A DNA stretch of 64,000 nt from Candidatus Thiosymbion sp. (GTDB taxonomy: Bacteria > Pseudomonadota > Gammaproteobacteria > Chromatiales > Chromatiaceae). A model generated the notes under the pieces. The model worked only from the letters and a program-made list of their open reading frames with translations, did no database searches and had not been told where the DNA came from. This document shows, piece by piece, positions 35,814-46,015 of this stretch. The translations under genes and the position numbers were made by a program. Positions within the stretch are counted from its first letter, which is position 1. Every line of letters begins with the position of its first letter. The DNA lies in NCBI GenBank assembly GCA_018435665.1, contig JAHDND010000072.1, positions 1 to 64,000 of the forward strand, written 5' to 3'.

Positions 35814-36551
35814 TCAGGTCGCCAGCGGTTCCAGGGCCGTGACCAGAATCTGGCCGCCGGTTTCGCGCCATTTCACCTCCAGATCATAGAGCCGCAGGGC
35901 GAAGTCCTGGCGATCCGGGTAGCGGTCCAGGTAGCCCGGACGCGGGTCCTGGCGCAGGACCTGGGTGATGAGATCCGCCAGGCGGCGCTCCCCCTCGGGG
36001 TCCGCCCACCGGGCCTGGGACAGGGCTTGCGCCTGGGTCAGGGCCTGGGGGCTGAAGATCACCTCCCGTTTTCGGTCGTGGGACGGGGGGACGAAGCCCG
36101 AACTGGCCTGGGGCAGGCAGTCGGCATAGGGGACGTAGGGCTTGACGTCCAGCACCGGGGTGCCGTCCAGCAGGTCCACGCCCCCCAGACGCAGGGCCAG
36201 GCCACCACCTTCCCGGTCTAAGCCCCGGAATTCCACCGCCGACAGGCCGATGGGGTTGGGCCGGTGGGGCGAGCGGCTGGCGAAGACCCCCACCTTGCGT
36301 CGGCCCCCCAGCCGGGGCGGGCGCACCGTGGGTCGCCAGCCCTCGGCGATGGCGTCGTGGAAGACGAACAGCAGCCAGAGGTGGCTGAAGCCCTCCAGGC
36401 CGGTGAAGGCCTCCTCCCGGGCGAACGTCGCGAAGAGTTCCAGGCGCGCCTCGACCGCCGTCACCAGCCCCGGCTGCCGGGGGATGCCGAATTTGCCGGT
36501 GTAGCAGGAGCGGATCAGGCCAATGGGGCGAAAAGAGTAGTTGTCGTCCAT
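35814..36551 (-). CDS. trmO: tRNA (N6-threonylcarbamoyl-A37)-N6-methyltransferase TrmO
   Basis: This 245-residue SAM-dependent enzyme (YaeB/TsaA, VirR/UPF0066 fold) methylates t6A37 in tRNA-Thr. The N-terminal domain has FRPIGLIRSCYTGKFGIPRQPGL, then LEGFSHLWLLFVFH and the signature FASRSPHRPNPIGLSAVEF. DLLDGTPVLDVKPYVPYAD closes it. The C-terminal half contains the small domain typical of gamma-type TrmO (from about residue 160). The ATG at 36551 is chosen from the family N-terminus. It is on the opposite strand to ribE and convergent with it. Confidence 0.95.
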   Translation of the reverse strand: MDDNYSFRPIGLIRSCYTGKFGIPRQPGLVTAVEARLELFATFAREEAFTGLEGFSHLWLLFVFHDAIAEGWRPTVRPPRLGGRRKVGVFASRSPHRPNPIGLSAVEFRGLDREGGGLALRLGGVDLLDGTPVLDVKPYVPYADCLPQASSGFVPPSHDRKREVIFSPQALTQAQALSQARWADPEGERRLADLITQVLRQDPRPGYLDRYPDRQDFALRLYDLEVKWRETGGQILVTALEPLAT

Positions 36552-36641
36552 CGCAACAATCCGTTCAGTAACTTGCGGTCTAAAGCGCACCCCGTTCCGG
36601 CGCGGGGCCACCGAGGGCTTGCGGGAATATCAGGTCAAGGA

Positions 36642-37703
36642 TCAGTTCAGCGGCGGCTCCAGCGGCGGCACGGCATCGGACTCGGGGCCGACGGCGTTCT
36701 GGAAGCGTTCGACCGCTTCCGCTGCCAGGTCGGGGGCGCCGAAGCGGGCGATGTGGTAGAGGGCCTCGCCCTCGTTGACCAGGGGGAGCTTGACCTTGCC
36801 GATGACTACCCCTGCGCTCGGGGCCTCGACCGCGATCTCGTTCTCGCCCAGGGGGCCAGCGATCCAGCCCAGGCCCTCGCCCTTTTCGACCCGTGCCCCC
36901 AGGGGCTTGGTGGCGCGCAGGATGCCGCTCTGGGGGGCGCGCACCCACTGGCTGGAGGTGGCGATGACGGCCGCAGGTGGCGGGTGGCGAGTCGCTTTGG
37001 CACGCTTGGCCTTGCCCAGCATCCCCAGTTCCCGCATGACGCCCATGACCCCGCGTGCCCCGGCGCGGATGGCCAGTTCATCGAAGCGCAGGGCCTCGCC
37101 GGCCTCGTAAACTAGGACCGGCACCCCCAGCCGGGCGGCGGCCTCGCGCAGGGAGCCATCGCGCAGGTCGGCGTTGAGAATGACCGGGCTGCCGAAGGCC
37201 TTGGCCAGGGCCTCCACCTGGCCGCTCTCCTCGAAGGTGGCGCGGACCTGGGGCAGGTTCTCGCGATGGACGGCGCCGGTGTGCAGGTCGATGCCGAAGT
37301 CGGCCTTGGCGACGATCTCCTCCAGGAAGGCGTTGGCCAGGCGCGCGGCCAGGGAGCCCTTGTCGGAGCCGGGGAAGCAGCGATTGAGGTCCCGCCGGTC
37401 GGGGAGGTAGCGGGACTGGCGGACGAAGCCGTAGACATTGACCACCGGCACCAGGATCAGGGTGCCGCGCAGCCGCTCCAGGGCCGGGCACTGGCGCAGC
37501 CGACGGACGATCTCGACGCCGTTGATCTCGTCGCCGTGGATGGCGGCGCAGACGAAGAGCCGGGGGCCGTCCCGGCGGCCACGGATGACCTGGGCCGAGA
37601 GCACGACCGGAGTATGGGTGTAGAGCAGTGGCAGCCGCAGCTCCACCAGCCGACGCTCGCCGGGGAGGATGTCGAGGCCGCCGATCTGCACCCGGGCGCT
37701 CAT
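36642..37703 (-). CDS. Aspartoacylase/succinylglutamate desuccinylase-like zinc hydrolase
   Basis: This 353-residue M14-type zinc carboxypeptidase homologue of the AstE/AspA family has the zinc ligands HGDE ([13 protein letters not shown], near residue 56) and the later His in [11 protein letters not shown] catalytic Glu is in [12 protein letters not shown]. The C-terminal part, after a Pro/Ala linker, is a beta-domain with lipoyl-like [23 protein letters not shown]. It overlaps rimK by four bases and is in one operon with rimK and rimB. In that context a role on glutamate tails added by RimK is more likely than arginine catabolism, but this is inference. Confidence 0.9.
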   Translation of the reverse strand: MSARVQIGGLDILPGERRLVELRLPLLYTHTPVVLSAQVIRGRRDGPRLFVCAAIHGDEINGVEIVRRLRQCPALERLRGTLILVPVVNVYGFVRQSRYLPDRRDLNRCFPGSDKGSLAARLANAFLEEIVAKADFGIDLHTGAVHRENLPQVRATFEESGQVEALAKAFGSPVILNADLRDGSLREAAARLGVPVLVYEAGEALRFDELAIRAGARGVMGVMRELGMLGKAKRAKATRHPPPAAVIATSSQWVRAPQSGILRATKPLGARVEKGEGLGWIAGPLGENEIAVEAPSAGVVIGKVKLPLVNEGEALYHIARFGAPDLAAEAVERFQNAVGPESDAVPPLEPPLN

Positions 37704-38605
37704 CCCTGGCCGCGGGTGCGTCCGCTGCGCACCCCGGCGTTGCGTTCGATGAACTGGATCATGAGCCCGGCGATGTCCTTGCCGGTGGCGCGCTCGATAC
37801 CCTCCAGCCCCGGCGAGGAGTTGACCTCCATGACCACCGGGCCGTGGTTGGAGCGCAGGATGTCCACCCCGGCCACGTTGAGCCCCAGGATGGCGGCGGC
37901 GCGCACCGCCGTGGAGCGCTCCTCGGGGGTGATCCGGACCAGGGTGGCGGTGCCGCCACGGTGCAGGTTGGAACGGAACTCCCCGGGCTTGGCCTGGCGC
38001 TTCATGGCCGCCACCACCTTGTCGCCGATGACCAGGCAGCGGATGTCGGCGCCGCCGGCCTCGCGGATGTATTCCTGGGCGAGGATGTTGGCCTTGAGCC
38101 CCATGAAGGCCTCGATGACGCTCTCCGCCGCCTGGTCGGTCTCGGTGAGGACCACGCCGATGCCCTGGGTCCCCTCCAGCAGTTTGATGACCAGGGGGGC
38201 ACCGCCCAGCATCTTGATCAGGTCGTGGACATCGTCCGGGGCATGGGCGAAGCCGGTCACCGGCAGGCCGATGCCCTTGCGTGCCAGGAGCTGGAGGGAG
38301 CGCAGCTTGTCGCGGGCGCGGGTGATGGCGACGGATTCGTTGAGGGAAAAGGTGTTCACCATCTCGAACTGCCTCAGCACGGCCGTGCCGTAGAAGGTGA
38401 CCGAGGCGCCGATGCGCGGGATCACGGCATCGTAGGGACCCAGTTCCTCGCCCTTGTAGTGGATGGTGGGCCGGTGGGAGGCGATGTTCATGTAACAGCG
38501 CAGGACGTCGATGACCCGCGCCTCATGGCCCCGTTGGGTGGCGGCCTCCACCAGCCGCCGGGTCGAGTAGAGTTTGGGGTTGCGCGACAGGATGGCGATT
38601 TTCAT
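37700..38605 (-). CDS. rimK: Ribosomal protein S6 glutamate ligase RimK
   Basis: This 301-residue ATP-grasp ligase adds glutamate residues to the C-terminus of ribosomal protein S6 and can make poly-glutamate. It starts [21 protein letters not shown], as E. coli RimK does. The ATP-grasp core shows [41 protein letters not shown] and the metal-binding [14 protein letters not shown]. Length is standard. Four-base overlaps on both sides place it in a tight rimB-rimK-hydrolase operon. Confidence 0.97.
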   Translation of the reverse strand: MKIAILSRNPKLYSTRRLVEAATQRGHEARVIDVLRCYMNIASHRPTIHYKGEELGPYDAVIPRIGASVTFYGTAVLRQFEMVNTFSLNESVAITRARDKLRSLQLLARKGIGLPVTGFAHAPDDVHDLIKMLGGAPLVIKLLEGTQGIGVVLTETDQAAESVIEAFMGLKANILAQEYIREAGGADIRCLVIGDKVVAAMKRQAKPGEFRSNLHRGGTATLVRITPEERSTAVRAAAILGLNVAGVDILRSNHGPVVMEVNSSPGLEGIERATGKDIAGLMIQFIERNAGVRSGRTRGQG

Positions 38606-39123
38606 CTCGGTGAGGGGTCCCCAGCGGCCAGGGCCGGATAAAGGCGTTTCAGGCGCGGCTTACGGCTGGCGAGGTAGGAACCCTGGGGGTCCACCAGCAG
38701 CCGTCCGCTCATGGCGCTGCGTCCCAACAGCATGCGAAAGAGCATGGAATCCCGGTCCGTGAGGGTCAGTTCGATGGTCCATTCCCCCGTGCCCAGCCGC
38801 AGCGGCGTGGCGATGACCCAGCGGCTCTCCCGGTGACCACCGGAGTCACTGACGATGCGCCGGTCCAGCACCTGGGCGGTGCAGATCGTCACCAGTCCTA
38901 GGCGATGCTGGAGGGGATGGACGCCAAAGCGCAGCCAATCCTGGCCCTCCTGTCGAAAGGGCTCGGTGAAGAAGGCGTGCAGGGTCGAGGTCCGGGCCCC
39001 GGTATCCAGTTTCGCCTTGACGGCCGGAATCCCCAGGCCGGGCAGGGCGAGCCATTCCCGCCAGCCCGCGAGGGTTCGAACCTGGTCGGGCGCGCGCGGG
39101 GGCTGAGTGAGGGGAGGAGTCAT
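38602..39123 (-). CDS. rimB: RimB-type retropepsin-like protease (putative zinc protease family)
   Basis: This 173-residue protein of the RimK-associated retropepsin-like family (once annotated ATP-dependent zinc protease) has the catalytic-type aspartate Asp40 in [14 protein letters not shown]. It also has [23 protein letters not shown] and MLLGRSAM, which form the second part of the aspartic fold. In other proteobacteria RimB acts with RimK on S6 glutamylation. It is the first gene of the operon, with rimK overlapping its stop. Confidence 0.9.
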   Translation of the reverse strand: MTPPLTQPPRAPDQVRTLAGWREWLALPGLGIPAVKAKLDTGARTSTLHAFFTEPFRQEGQDWLRFGVHPLQHRLGLVTICTAQVLDRRIVSDSGGHRESRWVIATPLRLGTGEWTIELTLTDRDSMLFRMLLGRSAMSGRLLVDPQGSYLASRKPRLKRLYPALAAGDPSPR

Positions 39124-39314
39124 GCCGGTTGAGGGTGGGGCGAGGAGGGCGACTGGTCTATCCGTCCCGATGAACGGTGGATGGGTCCGCGTTGGCCGCG
39201 GATGTCCTCGTTTTCGCCGCCGGACGGCGGAGGATGGATGATCCTAGGGCATGATGAGCCCGGTTACCAGGGCCTGTCTTGATTAAACGCAAAGAGATGT
39301 CACTATGTAGGTCC
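39124..39314. other. Divergent spacer between rimB and the metal-efflux operon
   Basis: About 190 bases. It should hold promoters for both directions, but I see no convincing hexamer pair and no recognisable Cu-sensor (CueR-type) palindrome. Confidence 0.4.
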
Positions 39315-39743
39315 ATGAAGCTCTCGCGCGCGACCCTCGGGACGATCTTGGCCCTTTGCCTCCTGCTCTTGCAGGGGCAGTTGCTGGCTGTGTCGTTGCT
39401 GGGGTGCCGTCACGCCGCCCCGCCGGAGAGATTGGCTGCCCCGCATGCCGGCTGTCCCCTTTTGGCCGCGGACCCCCAGCCCCCCGCCGTTGTGCCAAGT
39501 CCGGCTGATGAACTGTCGGCCGCCATGGGGGTGCCCTCACCCTCGCAGACACTGCCAGCTTCCTGGCTCGACTGTCACAAGTGCAATCTGCAACTTAGCC
39601 TCGGGGTCTCTCTTCAGGGCGATGACGGACTTGTGCCGGCCTTCCTTGTCCCGCGCCCCCCGGCCACACCCTTGGCGGACCGTCACTTCTACCACTTCAA
39701 CCCCGAACCCGTCTCCCGACCGCCGATCCCGCCATTGAGCTGA
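39315..39743 (+). CDS. Small exported protein ahead of cusBA
   Basis: This is a ~142-residue protein with a hydrophobic N-terminal segment (TLGTILALCLLLLQGQLLAV). The remainder is Pro-rich and includes CxxC-like WLDCHKCNLQL and several His residues (HFYHFN). That composition, the leader and its place just before cusB resemble the DUF2946-like periplasmic proteins found in metal-efflux operons. The start at 39315 (MKLSRATLG) is preferred; an upstream in-frame ATG at 39279 adds 12 basic residues. A periplasmic metal-binding role is inferred. Confidence 0.6.
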   Translation: MKLSRATLGTILALCLLLLQGQLLAVSLLGCRHAAPPERLAAPHAGCPLLAADPQPPAVVPSPADELSAAMGVPSPSQTLPASWLDCHKCNLQLSLGVSLQGDDGLVPAFLVPRPPATPLADRHFYHFNPEPVSRPPIPPLS

Positions 39744-39819
39744 CGCTGGCCCTGGCCGGTTCCCCCGCGGGTCCCGGTCAGGCGAATGTGTTCCCTGGCC
39801 CTTTGTTGGGAGAAATTGC

Positions 39820-41460
39820 GTGTCCATTACTATTTTTCGGCGCTTGTCCGACTGGCGGCGCCTGTCCGAGCCCTGGCGCTTGTCCGATTGGCGGCGCCCG
39901 TACGAGCCATGGGGCTTGTCCACCTTGCGGCGTCCGTCCCTCTTTCGTGGCCAATCCGACGTCCGGCGCCCGCACCTACGCGGGTGCCTGTTCGCTTACC
40001 GAAGCCTGACCACGGGCGCCCTGACCTGCCTGCTCTGGTTTGCCTGGCCTCTGACGGGCCTGGGGGAGGTGACTCATCGGCATGACCACTCCCTGCCGGG
40101 AACGGGGCAAGGGACAAGCCTGCCGCAAGCGGAGGCCCAGGGTGAAGGAATTCACCACCACGATCATTCCCTCGCGGCAGGGGAACCGGGGGCAAGCCTT
40201 CTGCAACCACCCGGCCAGACCCAGTATGTCTGCCCCATGCACCCTCAGATCGTCCAGACCGAACCTGGCACCTGCCCCATTTGCGGCATGGACCTGGTCG
40301 CGCGCGCCGGGGAGGCCCCGACGGTGGGTTATCCCGAGGTCCGGCTCGACGGCGCTCTGATACAGAACCTGGGCCTGCGCACCGCCAGGGTCGAGCGCGG
40401 CAACCTCTGGGAACCGGTCCGTGCCCTGGGCCGGGTCCAGTATGACGAGACCCGCATCGCCCATCTTCACCCCCGGGCCTCCGGCTGGATCACCCGGCTG
40501 GCGGTGCGGGCGGAGGGGGAGACCGTCACCCAGGGCCAGACCCTGGCCGAGTTCTACGCGCCGGATATCCTGGCGGCCCAGATTGATTTTCTGCTCGCTC
40601 TGGGACATTCGTCCCCGGCCATGGGCGGGGACGCGGGTGTGGGCAGGGGCGCGAGCGGTGGCCAGGTCGGGGTCAAGGCGGACAAGGCGCGCAACCTGCT
40701 GCGCCTGCTGGATGTGCCCGAGGCGGTGATCGATGGCATCCAGAGCAGCCGGGAGACGCGGGATACCATCCCCATTCCGGCCCCCATCGCCGGGGTGGTG
40801 ACCGGACTCACCGCCCGGGAGGGCATGTACGTCACCCCGGACAGCACCATGTTCACCCTGGTGGACAATAGTCAGGTCTGGGTGCGGGTGGATGTCTTCG
40901 AGCACCAGATCGCCGGCCTGGAGCCCGGCCAGAGCGCCCAGATGCGGGTCCCGGCCTATCCCGGCCGCACCTGGGAGGGGGAATTGGATTATCTCTATCC
41001 GGAACTGGACCCCAAGACCCGCACCCTGCCGGTGCGGCTGGTATTCGACAACCCGGATGGGGTGCTACGGCCCAATCTCTTCGCCGAGGTCAGCATCGAG
41101 GGCGAAGGGCGGCGGAACGTGCTCAAGATCCCCCGGGAGGCCCTGATCCACACCGGCGAGCGCGAGAGCGTGGTCCTGGCCCTGGGCGAGGGTCGCTTCC
41201 AGCCGTTGGACGTCACGCCCGGCGCCCGGCTGGGGGGCGAGGTGGAGATCCTCGCCGGCCTGAAGGAGGGAGACGAGGTGGTGGTCTCCGGGCAGTTCCT
41301 CATCGATTCCGAGTCCAGCCTGCGGGCCAGCTTCCAACGGCTAACTTCAGGGGGCGGTGCTGAGGAGGCGGCCAGAGAGGGTTCTGGGGCAGACAAGGCA
41401 CCCGGGGATGCCGGGCGGAGCGGCGGCCAGGAGGTGGATCATGCCCATCATCACCACTGA
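39820..41460 (+). CDS. cusB: CusB-type periplasmic adaptor of a heavy-metal RND pump
   Basis: This 546-residue membrane-fusion protein connects the CusA pump to an outer-membrane channel. After an unusual Arg-rich N-terminus made of four 12-residue repeats (residues 8-55) comes a hydrophobic segment (LTTGALTCLLWFAWPLTGLG). His-rich patches HRHDH and HHHDH follow, then a heavy-metal-binding domain YVCPMHPQI...TCPICGMDL (Cys138, Cys152, Cys155). The adaptor body has the lipoyl/hairpin segments and YLYPELDPKTRTLPVRLVFDNP. The tail ends HAHHHH. The GTG at 39820 is uncertain: the repeat-encoded region precedes the apparent signal peptide, so the real start may be further in. No cusC is in the window. 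Confidence 0.92.
   Translation: MSITIFRRLSDWRRLSEPWRLSDWRRPYEPWGLSTLRRPSLFRGQSDVRRPHLRGCLFAYRSLTTGALTCLLWFAWPLTGLGEVTHRHDHSLPGTGQGTSLPQAEAQGEGIHHHDHSLAAGEPGASLLQPPGQTQYVCPMHPQIVQTEPGTCPICGMDLVARAGEAPTVGYPEVRLDGALIQNLGLRTARVERGNLWEPVRALGRVQYDETRIAHLHPRASGWITRLAVRAEGETVTQGQTLAEFYAPDILAAQIDFLLALGHSSPAMGGDAGVGRGASGGQVGVKADKARNLLRLLDVPEAVIDGIQSSRETRDTIPIPAPIAGVVTGLTAREGMYVTPDSTMFTLVDNSQVWVRVDVFEHQIAGLEPGQSAQMRVPAYPGRTWEGELDYLYPELDPKTRTLPVRLVFDNPDGVLRPNLFAEVSIEGEGRRNVLKIPREALIHTGERESVVLALGEGRFQPLDVTPGARLGGEVEILAGLKEGDEVVVSGQFLIDSESSLRASFQRLTSGGGAEEAAREGSGADKAPGDAGRSGGQEVDHAHHHH
39841..39984 (+). repeat. Four degenerate 36-bp tandem repeats at the 5' end of cusB
   Basis: Units start at 39841, 39877, 39913 and 39949. 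They translate as RLSDWRRLSEPW, RLSDWRRPYEPW, GLSTLRRPSLFR and GQSDVRRPHLRG. The first two are nearly identical and the last two diverged. It is a minisatellite read in frame ahead of the signal peptide. Confidence 0.85.
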
Positions 41461-41532
41461 GCGTTATCGGATCACCAAGCGCTACCGGTCGCTCGCGATC
41501 CTCGTCCCTGCCCCGCTGGCGAGGGCACGGTC

Positions 41533-44500
41533 ATGAAGCACCTGATTCACTGGTCCATCCGCAACCGCTTCCTGGTCCTGCTCGCCACCCTGCTGCTGAC
41601 GGCCTGGGGCCTCCAGTCCCTGCGCCAGACGCCCCTGGATGCCATCCCCGACCTGTCCGATGTCCAGGTCATCGTCCGCACCAGCTTCCCGGGGCAGGCG
41701 CCGCGGGTGGTGGAGGACCAGGTCACCTATCCCCTCTCCACCGCCCTGCTGGCGGTGCCGGGGGCGGTCACGGTGCGCGGCTACAGCCTGTTCGGCGACT
41801 CCTACGTCTACGTGCTGTTCGCCGATGGCACAGACCTCTACTGGGCCCGCTCCCGCGTGCTGGAGTATCTCAGCCAGGTCGCCGGCCAGCTCCCGGAGGG
41901 GGCCATTCCCCGCCTGGGACCGGATGCCACCGGGGTCGGCTGGGTGTTCAGCTACGCCCTGGTGGACCGGAGCGGCCAGCGGGATCTGGCCCAATTGCGC
42001 AGCCTCCAGGACTGGTTCCTCAAGCTGGAGTTGCAGTCCGTCCCTGGGGTGGCGGAGGTGGCGACGGTGGGCGGCATGGTCCGCCAGTACCAGGTGGTGG
42101 CGGACCCGGAGCGCCTGCGCGCCTACGGCATCCCCCTCGGCCACCTGACCCAGGCCATCCGCGCCGCCAATCAGGAGGTCGGCGGCTCGGTGCTGGAGCT
42201 GGCGGAGGCGGAGTACATGGTGCGCAGCCGGGGCTATATCACCTCGATCGCGGACATCGAGACCATCCCCATCGATGTGGGCCCGGACGGTACGCCCATC
42301 CTGTTGCGTGACCTGGCCCGGGTGGAGATCGGCCCCGAGATGCGCCGGGCGGTTGCGGAGCTGGACGGGGAGGGGGAGGTGACCGGCGGCATCGTCGTCA
42401 TGCGCCAGGGGGAGAACGCCCTGGCGACCATCGCCGCGGTCAAGGCCAAGCTGGAAGAACTCAAGCCCGGCCTGCCGGCGGGGGTGGAGATTCTCACCAC
42501 CTATGATCGTGCCCCTTTGATCCTGGATGCGGTCTCCAATTTGCGGGAGAAGCTGATCGAGGAACTGATCGTCGTCGCCCTGGTGTGCCTGGTGTTTCTC
42601 TTCCACCTGCGCTCCGCCCTGGTGGCGGTGGTCAGCCTGCCCCTGGGCATCCTGGTGGCCTTCATCCTCATGCGCTACCAGGGCATCAACGCCAACATCC
42701 TCTCCCTGGGCGGCATCGCCATCGCCATCGGCGCCATGGTCGATGCCGCCGTGGTGATGATCGAGAACGCCCACAAACACTTGGAGCGCTACCGCCAGGC
42801 CCATGGCGGCGTGGCGCCGGAGGGCCAGGCCCACTGGGACCTGATCGCCAAGGCGGCGGGGGAGGTGGGGCCGGCCCTGTTCTTCTCCCTGTTGATCATC
42901 ACCCTGAGCTTCATCCCGGTCTTTGCCCTGGAGGCCCAGGAAGGCCGGCTCTTCGTGCCCCTGGCCTATACCAAGACCTACGCCATGGCCGCCGCCGCGG
43001 GTCTGGCGGTGACCCTGGTGCCGGTGTTGATGGGCTACTTCATCCGCGGTCGCATCCCCGCCGAGGAGGCCAACCCCTTCAACCGGCTGCTGATGCGCCT
43101 CTATCGGCCCCTGCTGCGGGGGGTGCTGGCGGCGCCCAAGACCACCCTGGTCCTGGCCGTCCTGCTGCTGGCCAGCGTGGTCTATCCCCTGCAACGCCTG
43201 GGCACGGAGTTCATGCCCGAGCTGGACGAGGGCGACCTGCTCTACATGCCCACCAGCCTGCCGGGCCTGTCCGCGGGCAAGGCCCAGCAGCTCTTGCAGC
43301 AGACCGACCGGCTGATCGCCAGCGTCCCGGAGGTGGCCCGGGTCTTCGGCAAGGTGGGGCCGGCGGAGACGGCCACGGACCCGGCGCCCATGACCATGAT
43401 CGAGACCAGCATCACCCTCAAGCCGCGGGACCAGTGGCGGGGGGGGATGACCCTGGACCAGCTCATCGCCGAGCTCGACCAGCGGGTCCGCGTTCCCGGG
43501 CTGACCAATGCCTGGGTCATGCCCATCAAGACCCGCATCGACATGCTCGCCACCGGCATCCGCACCCCGGTGGGGGTCAAGATCGCCGGGCCGGACCTGG
43601 CGGAGATCCAGCGCCTGGGCGAGGAGATCGAGGGGGTGTTGCGCACGATCCCCGGCACCCGGTCGGTCATCGCCGAGCGGGTAAGCGGCGGGCGCTATCT
43701 GGAGGTCCGGCCCAAGCGCCTGGAGGCGGCGCGCCTGGGCCTGAGCGTGGCCGACATCAATGAACTGATCGCCGTGGCGGTGGGTGGCATGAACCTGACC
43801 CAGACGGTAGAGGGTCGGGAGCGCTATCCCTTGAACCTGCGCTTCCCCCGGGAGCGGCGGGACGATCCGGAGAAGCTGGCCCAGTTACCCCTGGTGACGC
43901 CGAGCGGCGCCCAGGTGCCCCTGGGACAGGTGGCGGAGCTGGTCATCGTCGACGGGCCGCCCATGTTGCGCAGCGAGAACGCCCGCCTCAACGGCTGGAT
44001 CTATGTCGACATCCGCGACCGCGACCTGGGAGGCTACGTCGCCGAGGCCCAGGCCCGGGTCAGGGAGGCGGTCGAACTGCCGCCGGGCTACGCCCTCGCC
44101 TGGTCCGGCCAGTACCAGTACCTGGAGCGCGCCCGGGCGCGGTTGCTCCAGGTGGTGCCACTAACCCTGGCCATCACCTTCGTGCTGCTCTATCTCATCT
44201 TCCGCCGCGCAGGGGAGGCCTGGCTGGTGATGATCACCGTGCCCTTCGCCCTGATCGGCGGTTTCTGGTTCGTCTGGTGGCTGGGCTACCACCTGTCGGT
44301 GGCCGTGGCGGTGGGCTTCATCGCCCTGGCCGGGGTGGCGGCCGAGTTCGGCGTGGTCATGCTGCTCTATCTCGACCGCGCCCTGGCGGAGTACCGGGAG
44401 CAGGGGCGACTCAACAGCCGGGCCGATCTCAAAGCGGCCATCATGGCCGGCGCCGTCCAGCGGCTGCGGCCCAAGGCCATGACCGTCGCCACCCTGATCG

Positions 44501-44703
44501 CCGGCCTGTTGCCGATCCTGCTCTTCGAGGGCGTGGGCTCCGAGGTCATGGGCCGCATCGCCGCCCCCATGGTCGGCGGCATGGTCACCGCGCCCCTGAT
44601 GAGCCTCTTCGTCATCCCGGCGATCTATCTGCTGTGGCAAAGCCGGAATTTGGACCCGGAGCCCCGCGATCATCGGCCTGGGGTGGAGAAGGCCGGGGGC
44701 TAG
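41533..44703 (+). CDS. cusA: CusA-type heavy-metal efflux RND transporter
   Basis: This 1056-residue inner-membrane pump exports monovalent metals (Cu+ or Ag+ by family) using the proton gradient. The N-terminus [18 protein letters not shown] and [18 protein letters not shown] are signatures. Helix 4 has [19 protein letters not shown], including the proton-relay Asp residues. The porter domain has [19 protein letters not shown] and the Met-rich [13 protein letters not shown], corresponding to the methionine ligands of CusA. The C-terminal half repeats the six-helix bundle, with [16 protein letters not shown]. It lies 73 bp after cusB. Length is typical. Confidence 0.96.
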   Translation: MKHLIHWSIRNRFLVLLATLLLTAWGLQSLRQTPLDAIPDLSDVQVIVRTSFPGQAPRVVEDQVTYPLSTALLAVPGAVTVRGYSLFGDSYVYVLFADGTDLYWARSRVLEYLSQVAGQLPEGAIPRLGPDATGVGWVFSYALVDRSGQRDLAQLRSLQDWFLKLELQSVPGVAEVATVGGMVRQYQVVADPERLRAYGIPLGHLTQAIRAANQEVGGSVLELAEAEYMVRSRGYITSIADIETIPIDVGPDGTPILLRDLARVEIGPEMRRAVAELDGEGEVTGGIVVMRQGENALATIAAVKAKLEELKPGLPAGVEILTTYDRAPLILDAVSNLREKLIEELIVVALVCLVFLFHLRSALVAVVSLPLGILVAFILMRYQGINANILSLGGIAIAIGAMVDAAVVMIENAHKHLERYRQAHGGVAPEGQAHWDLIAKAAGEVGPALFFSLLIITLSFIPVFALEAQEGRLFVPLAYTKTYAMAAAAGLAVTLVPVLMGYFIRGRIPAEEANPFNRLLMRLYRPLLRGVLAAPKTTLVLAVLLLASVVYPLQRLGTEFMPELDEGDLLYMPTSLPGLSAGKAQQLLQQTDRLIASVPEVARVFGKVGPAETATDPAPMTMIETSITLKPRDQWRGGMTLDQLIAELDQRVRVPGLTNAWVMPIKTRIDMLATGIRTPVGVKIAGPDLAEIQRLGEEIEGVLRTIPGTRSVIAERVSGGRYLEVRPKRLEAARLGLSVADINELIAVAVGGMNLTQTVEGRERYPLNLRFPRERRDDPEKLAQLPLVTPSGAQVPLGQVAELVIVDGPPMLRSENARLNGWIYVDIRDRDLGGYVAEAQARVREAVELPPGYALAWSGQYQYLERARARLLQVVPLTLAITFVLLYLIFRRAGEAWLVMITVPFALIGGFWFVWWLGYHLSVAVAVGFIALAGVAAEFGVVMLLYLDRALAEYREQGRLNSRADLKAAIMAGAVQRLRPKAMTVATLIAGLLPILLFEGVGSEVMGRIAAPMVGGMVTAPLMSLFVIPAIYLLWQSRNLDPEPRDHRPGVEKAGG

Positions 44704-44755
44704 GCAGACCAAGCCTCGGTTGCGACGCTAAATTTGCCTGAGCCATCGTAACTAT

Positions 44756-44786
44756 CCCCCGGCAATGCCGGGGGCATTCAGTTTTT
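44756..44786 (+). terminator. Rho-independent terminator after cusA
   Basis: CCCCCGGC (44756-44763) pairs with GCCGGGGG (44767-44774) across a three-base loop, then CATTCAGTTTTT follows. Confidence 0.7.
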
Positions 44787-44865
44787 GGGCCGCCAGAGGC
44801 GGCTCGGCGGACGGTGGGAGCGAAGTAGCCCCGCTCACACAAGCTCTGGCCCGCAAAGTTGCTTC

Positions 44866-45021
44866 GCGCTACAGGAGGCGGTGGTCAGCGCCCTGGCCCC
44901 TCGCGATGAGGAGATCGCCGGCGCCCAGGTCGTCATCACGCTGTTCCCGGGTCGCATCGAGATCCGTAACCCCGGCGGTCTGCACCACACCCTGACCGCG
45001 GAGAACCTCTATGCCGGTTGC
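44866..45021 (+). pseudogene. Fragment of an AlbA_2/divergent-AAA-type ATP-binding regulator
   Basis: A frame reading ALQEAVVSALAPRDEEIAGA and FPGRIEIRNPGGLHHTLTAE matches the C-terminal part of RecG-like ATP-binding proteins with an AlbA_2 domain (pattern IEIxNPGxLxxxLTxExL). It is cut at both ends: no start is present, and it abuts the convergent adenosine kinase gene. It is a gene scar of about 52 codons. Confidence 0.6.
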
Positions 45022-45022
45022 C

Positions 45023-46015
45023 CTAAAACCCTAACCCCTTCAACACGGCCTGGGTCTCATGCGCCGGCAGCCGTGGCCCATTACTGGCCACCAGCCTGGC
45101 CGAGGCCGCGGCGGCGAGGTTGCCGGCGGCGCGGTGGTCCCAGCCCTGGGTGAGGGCGTAGAGGAAGGCACCAGCGAACATGTCGCCGGCGCCGACCGTG
45201 TCGATCGCCTGGGTCTTGACCGGGGGGATCTCGATCAGCTCCCGGCCGTCGAAGACCAGGGCGCCCTTGGGTCCCAGGGTGATGGCAAACTCCCGGCTCA
45301 GGGTCTGGAGGAAGTCGATGGCGGCGTGAAGGTCGCCGGTCCGGGCCATGCCCTTGGCCTCCGCCTCGTTGGCGAAGATCAGGTCCACGCCGGGGCCGAT
45401 CATTTCCAGTATGCCGGGCTTGAAGTGGGCGACCATGTTGGGGTCGGAGAGGGACAGGGCGGTGCGGACCCCGGCCGCCTGGGCGATGTCGCGGCCCTCG
45501 ATGGCGGCGACGCGGGCGCCGGGGGTGGTCACCAGGTAGCCTTCCATATAGTAATAGTCCGCGGCGCGCACGGCGGCGGGGACCAGTTCGCGGTCGGTGA
45601 ACTCGCCGCTGATGCCGAGGAAGGTGAGCATGGTTCGGTCCGAGTCCGGGGTTACCAGGACCACGCAACGGCCGGTGTGGCCGTCCTCCCGCTCCCCATG
45701 GCGGTTGGTGGCGACGCCATTGGCGATCAGGTCGTCCAGGTAGAAGTGGCCAAGGTGGTCGTTGGCCACCTTGCAAGAATAGAAGGCGCGCCCACCCAAC
45801 TGGCTGACGGCGATGATGGAATTGGCGGCGGAGCCGCCGGAGCCCCGCTCGTGGGGCCGGTCGGCCAGGTGGGCCATGATGGCGAGTTGCTGCTCCTCGC
45901 CCACCAGGGTCATGACCCCCTTGTCGATCCCCAGGGCCTCCAGGTCCTGGTGTTCGACCTCGTATTCCATGTCCACCAGGGCGTTGCCGATGCCGTAAAC
46001 GTGATAGTGATCCAC
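45023..46015 (-). CDS. PfkB-family adenosine kinase
   Basis: This 330-residue ribokinase-fold kinase is predicted to phosphorylate adenosine (or a related nucleoside or sugar) in salvage. The sugar-binding part has GNALVDMEYEV and GSGGSAANSIIAVSQLGG (residues 58-75). The anion hole and catalytic base are in DTVGAGDMFAGAFLYAL, with Asp278. PESDRTML-like VTPDSDRTMLTFLG and FANEAEAKGM are typical of the bacterial adenosine kinase branch. The gene ends just before the AlbA_2 scar. Its upstream region, 46016-46293, holds two TTGACA hexamers on the plus strand that more likely serve the divergent pair. Confidence 0.9.
   Translation of the reverse strand: MDHYHVYGIGNALVDMEYEVEHQDLEALGIDKGVMTLVGEEQQLAIMAHLADRPHERGSGGSAANSIIAVSQLGGRAFYSCKVANDHLGHFYLDDLIANGVATNRHGEREDGHTGRCVVLVTPDSDRTMLTFLGISGEFTDRELVPAAVRAADYYYMEGYLVTTPGARVAAIEGRDIAQAAGVRTALSLSDPNMVAHFKPGILEMIGPGVDLIFANEAEAKGMARTGDLHAAIDFLQTLSREFAITLGPKGALVFDGRELIEIPPVKTQAIDTVGAGDMFAGAFLYALTQGWDHRAAGNLAAAASARLVASNGPRLPAHETQAVLKGLGF

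Noticed and set aside
37266..38641. Long plus-strand ORFs opposite rimK and the aspartoacylase-like gene
   Set aside because: Antisense to genes with clear ATP-grasp and zinc-hydrolase motifs; no start signal or domain of their own.
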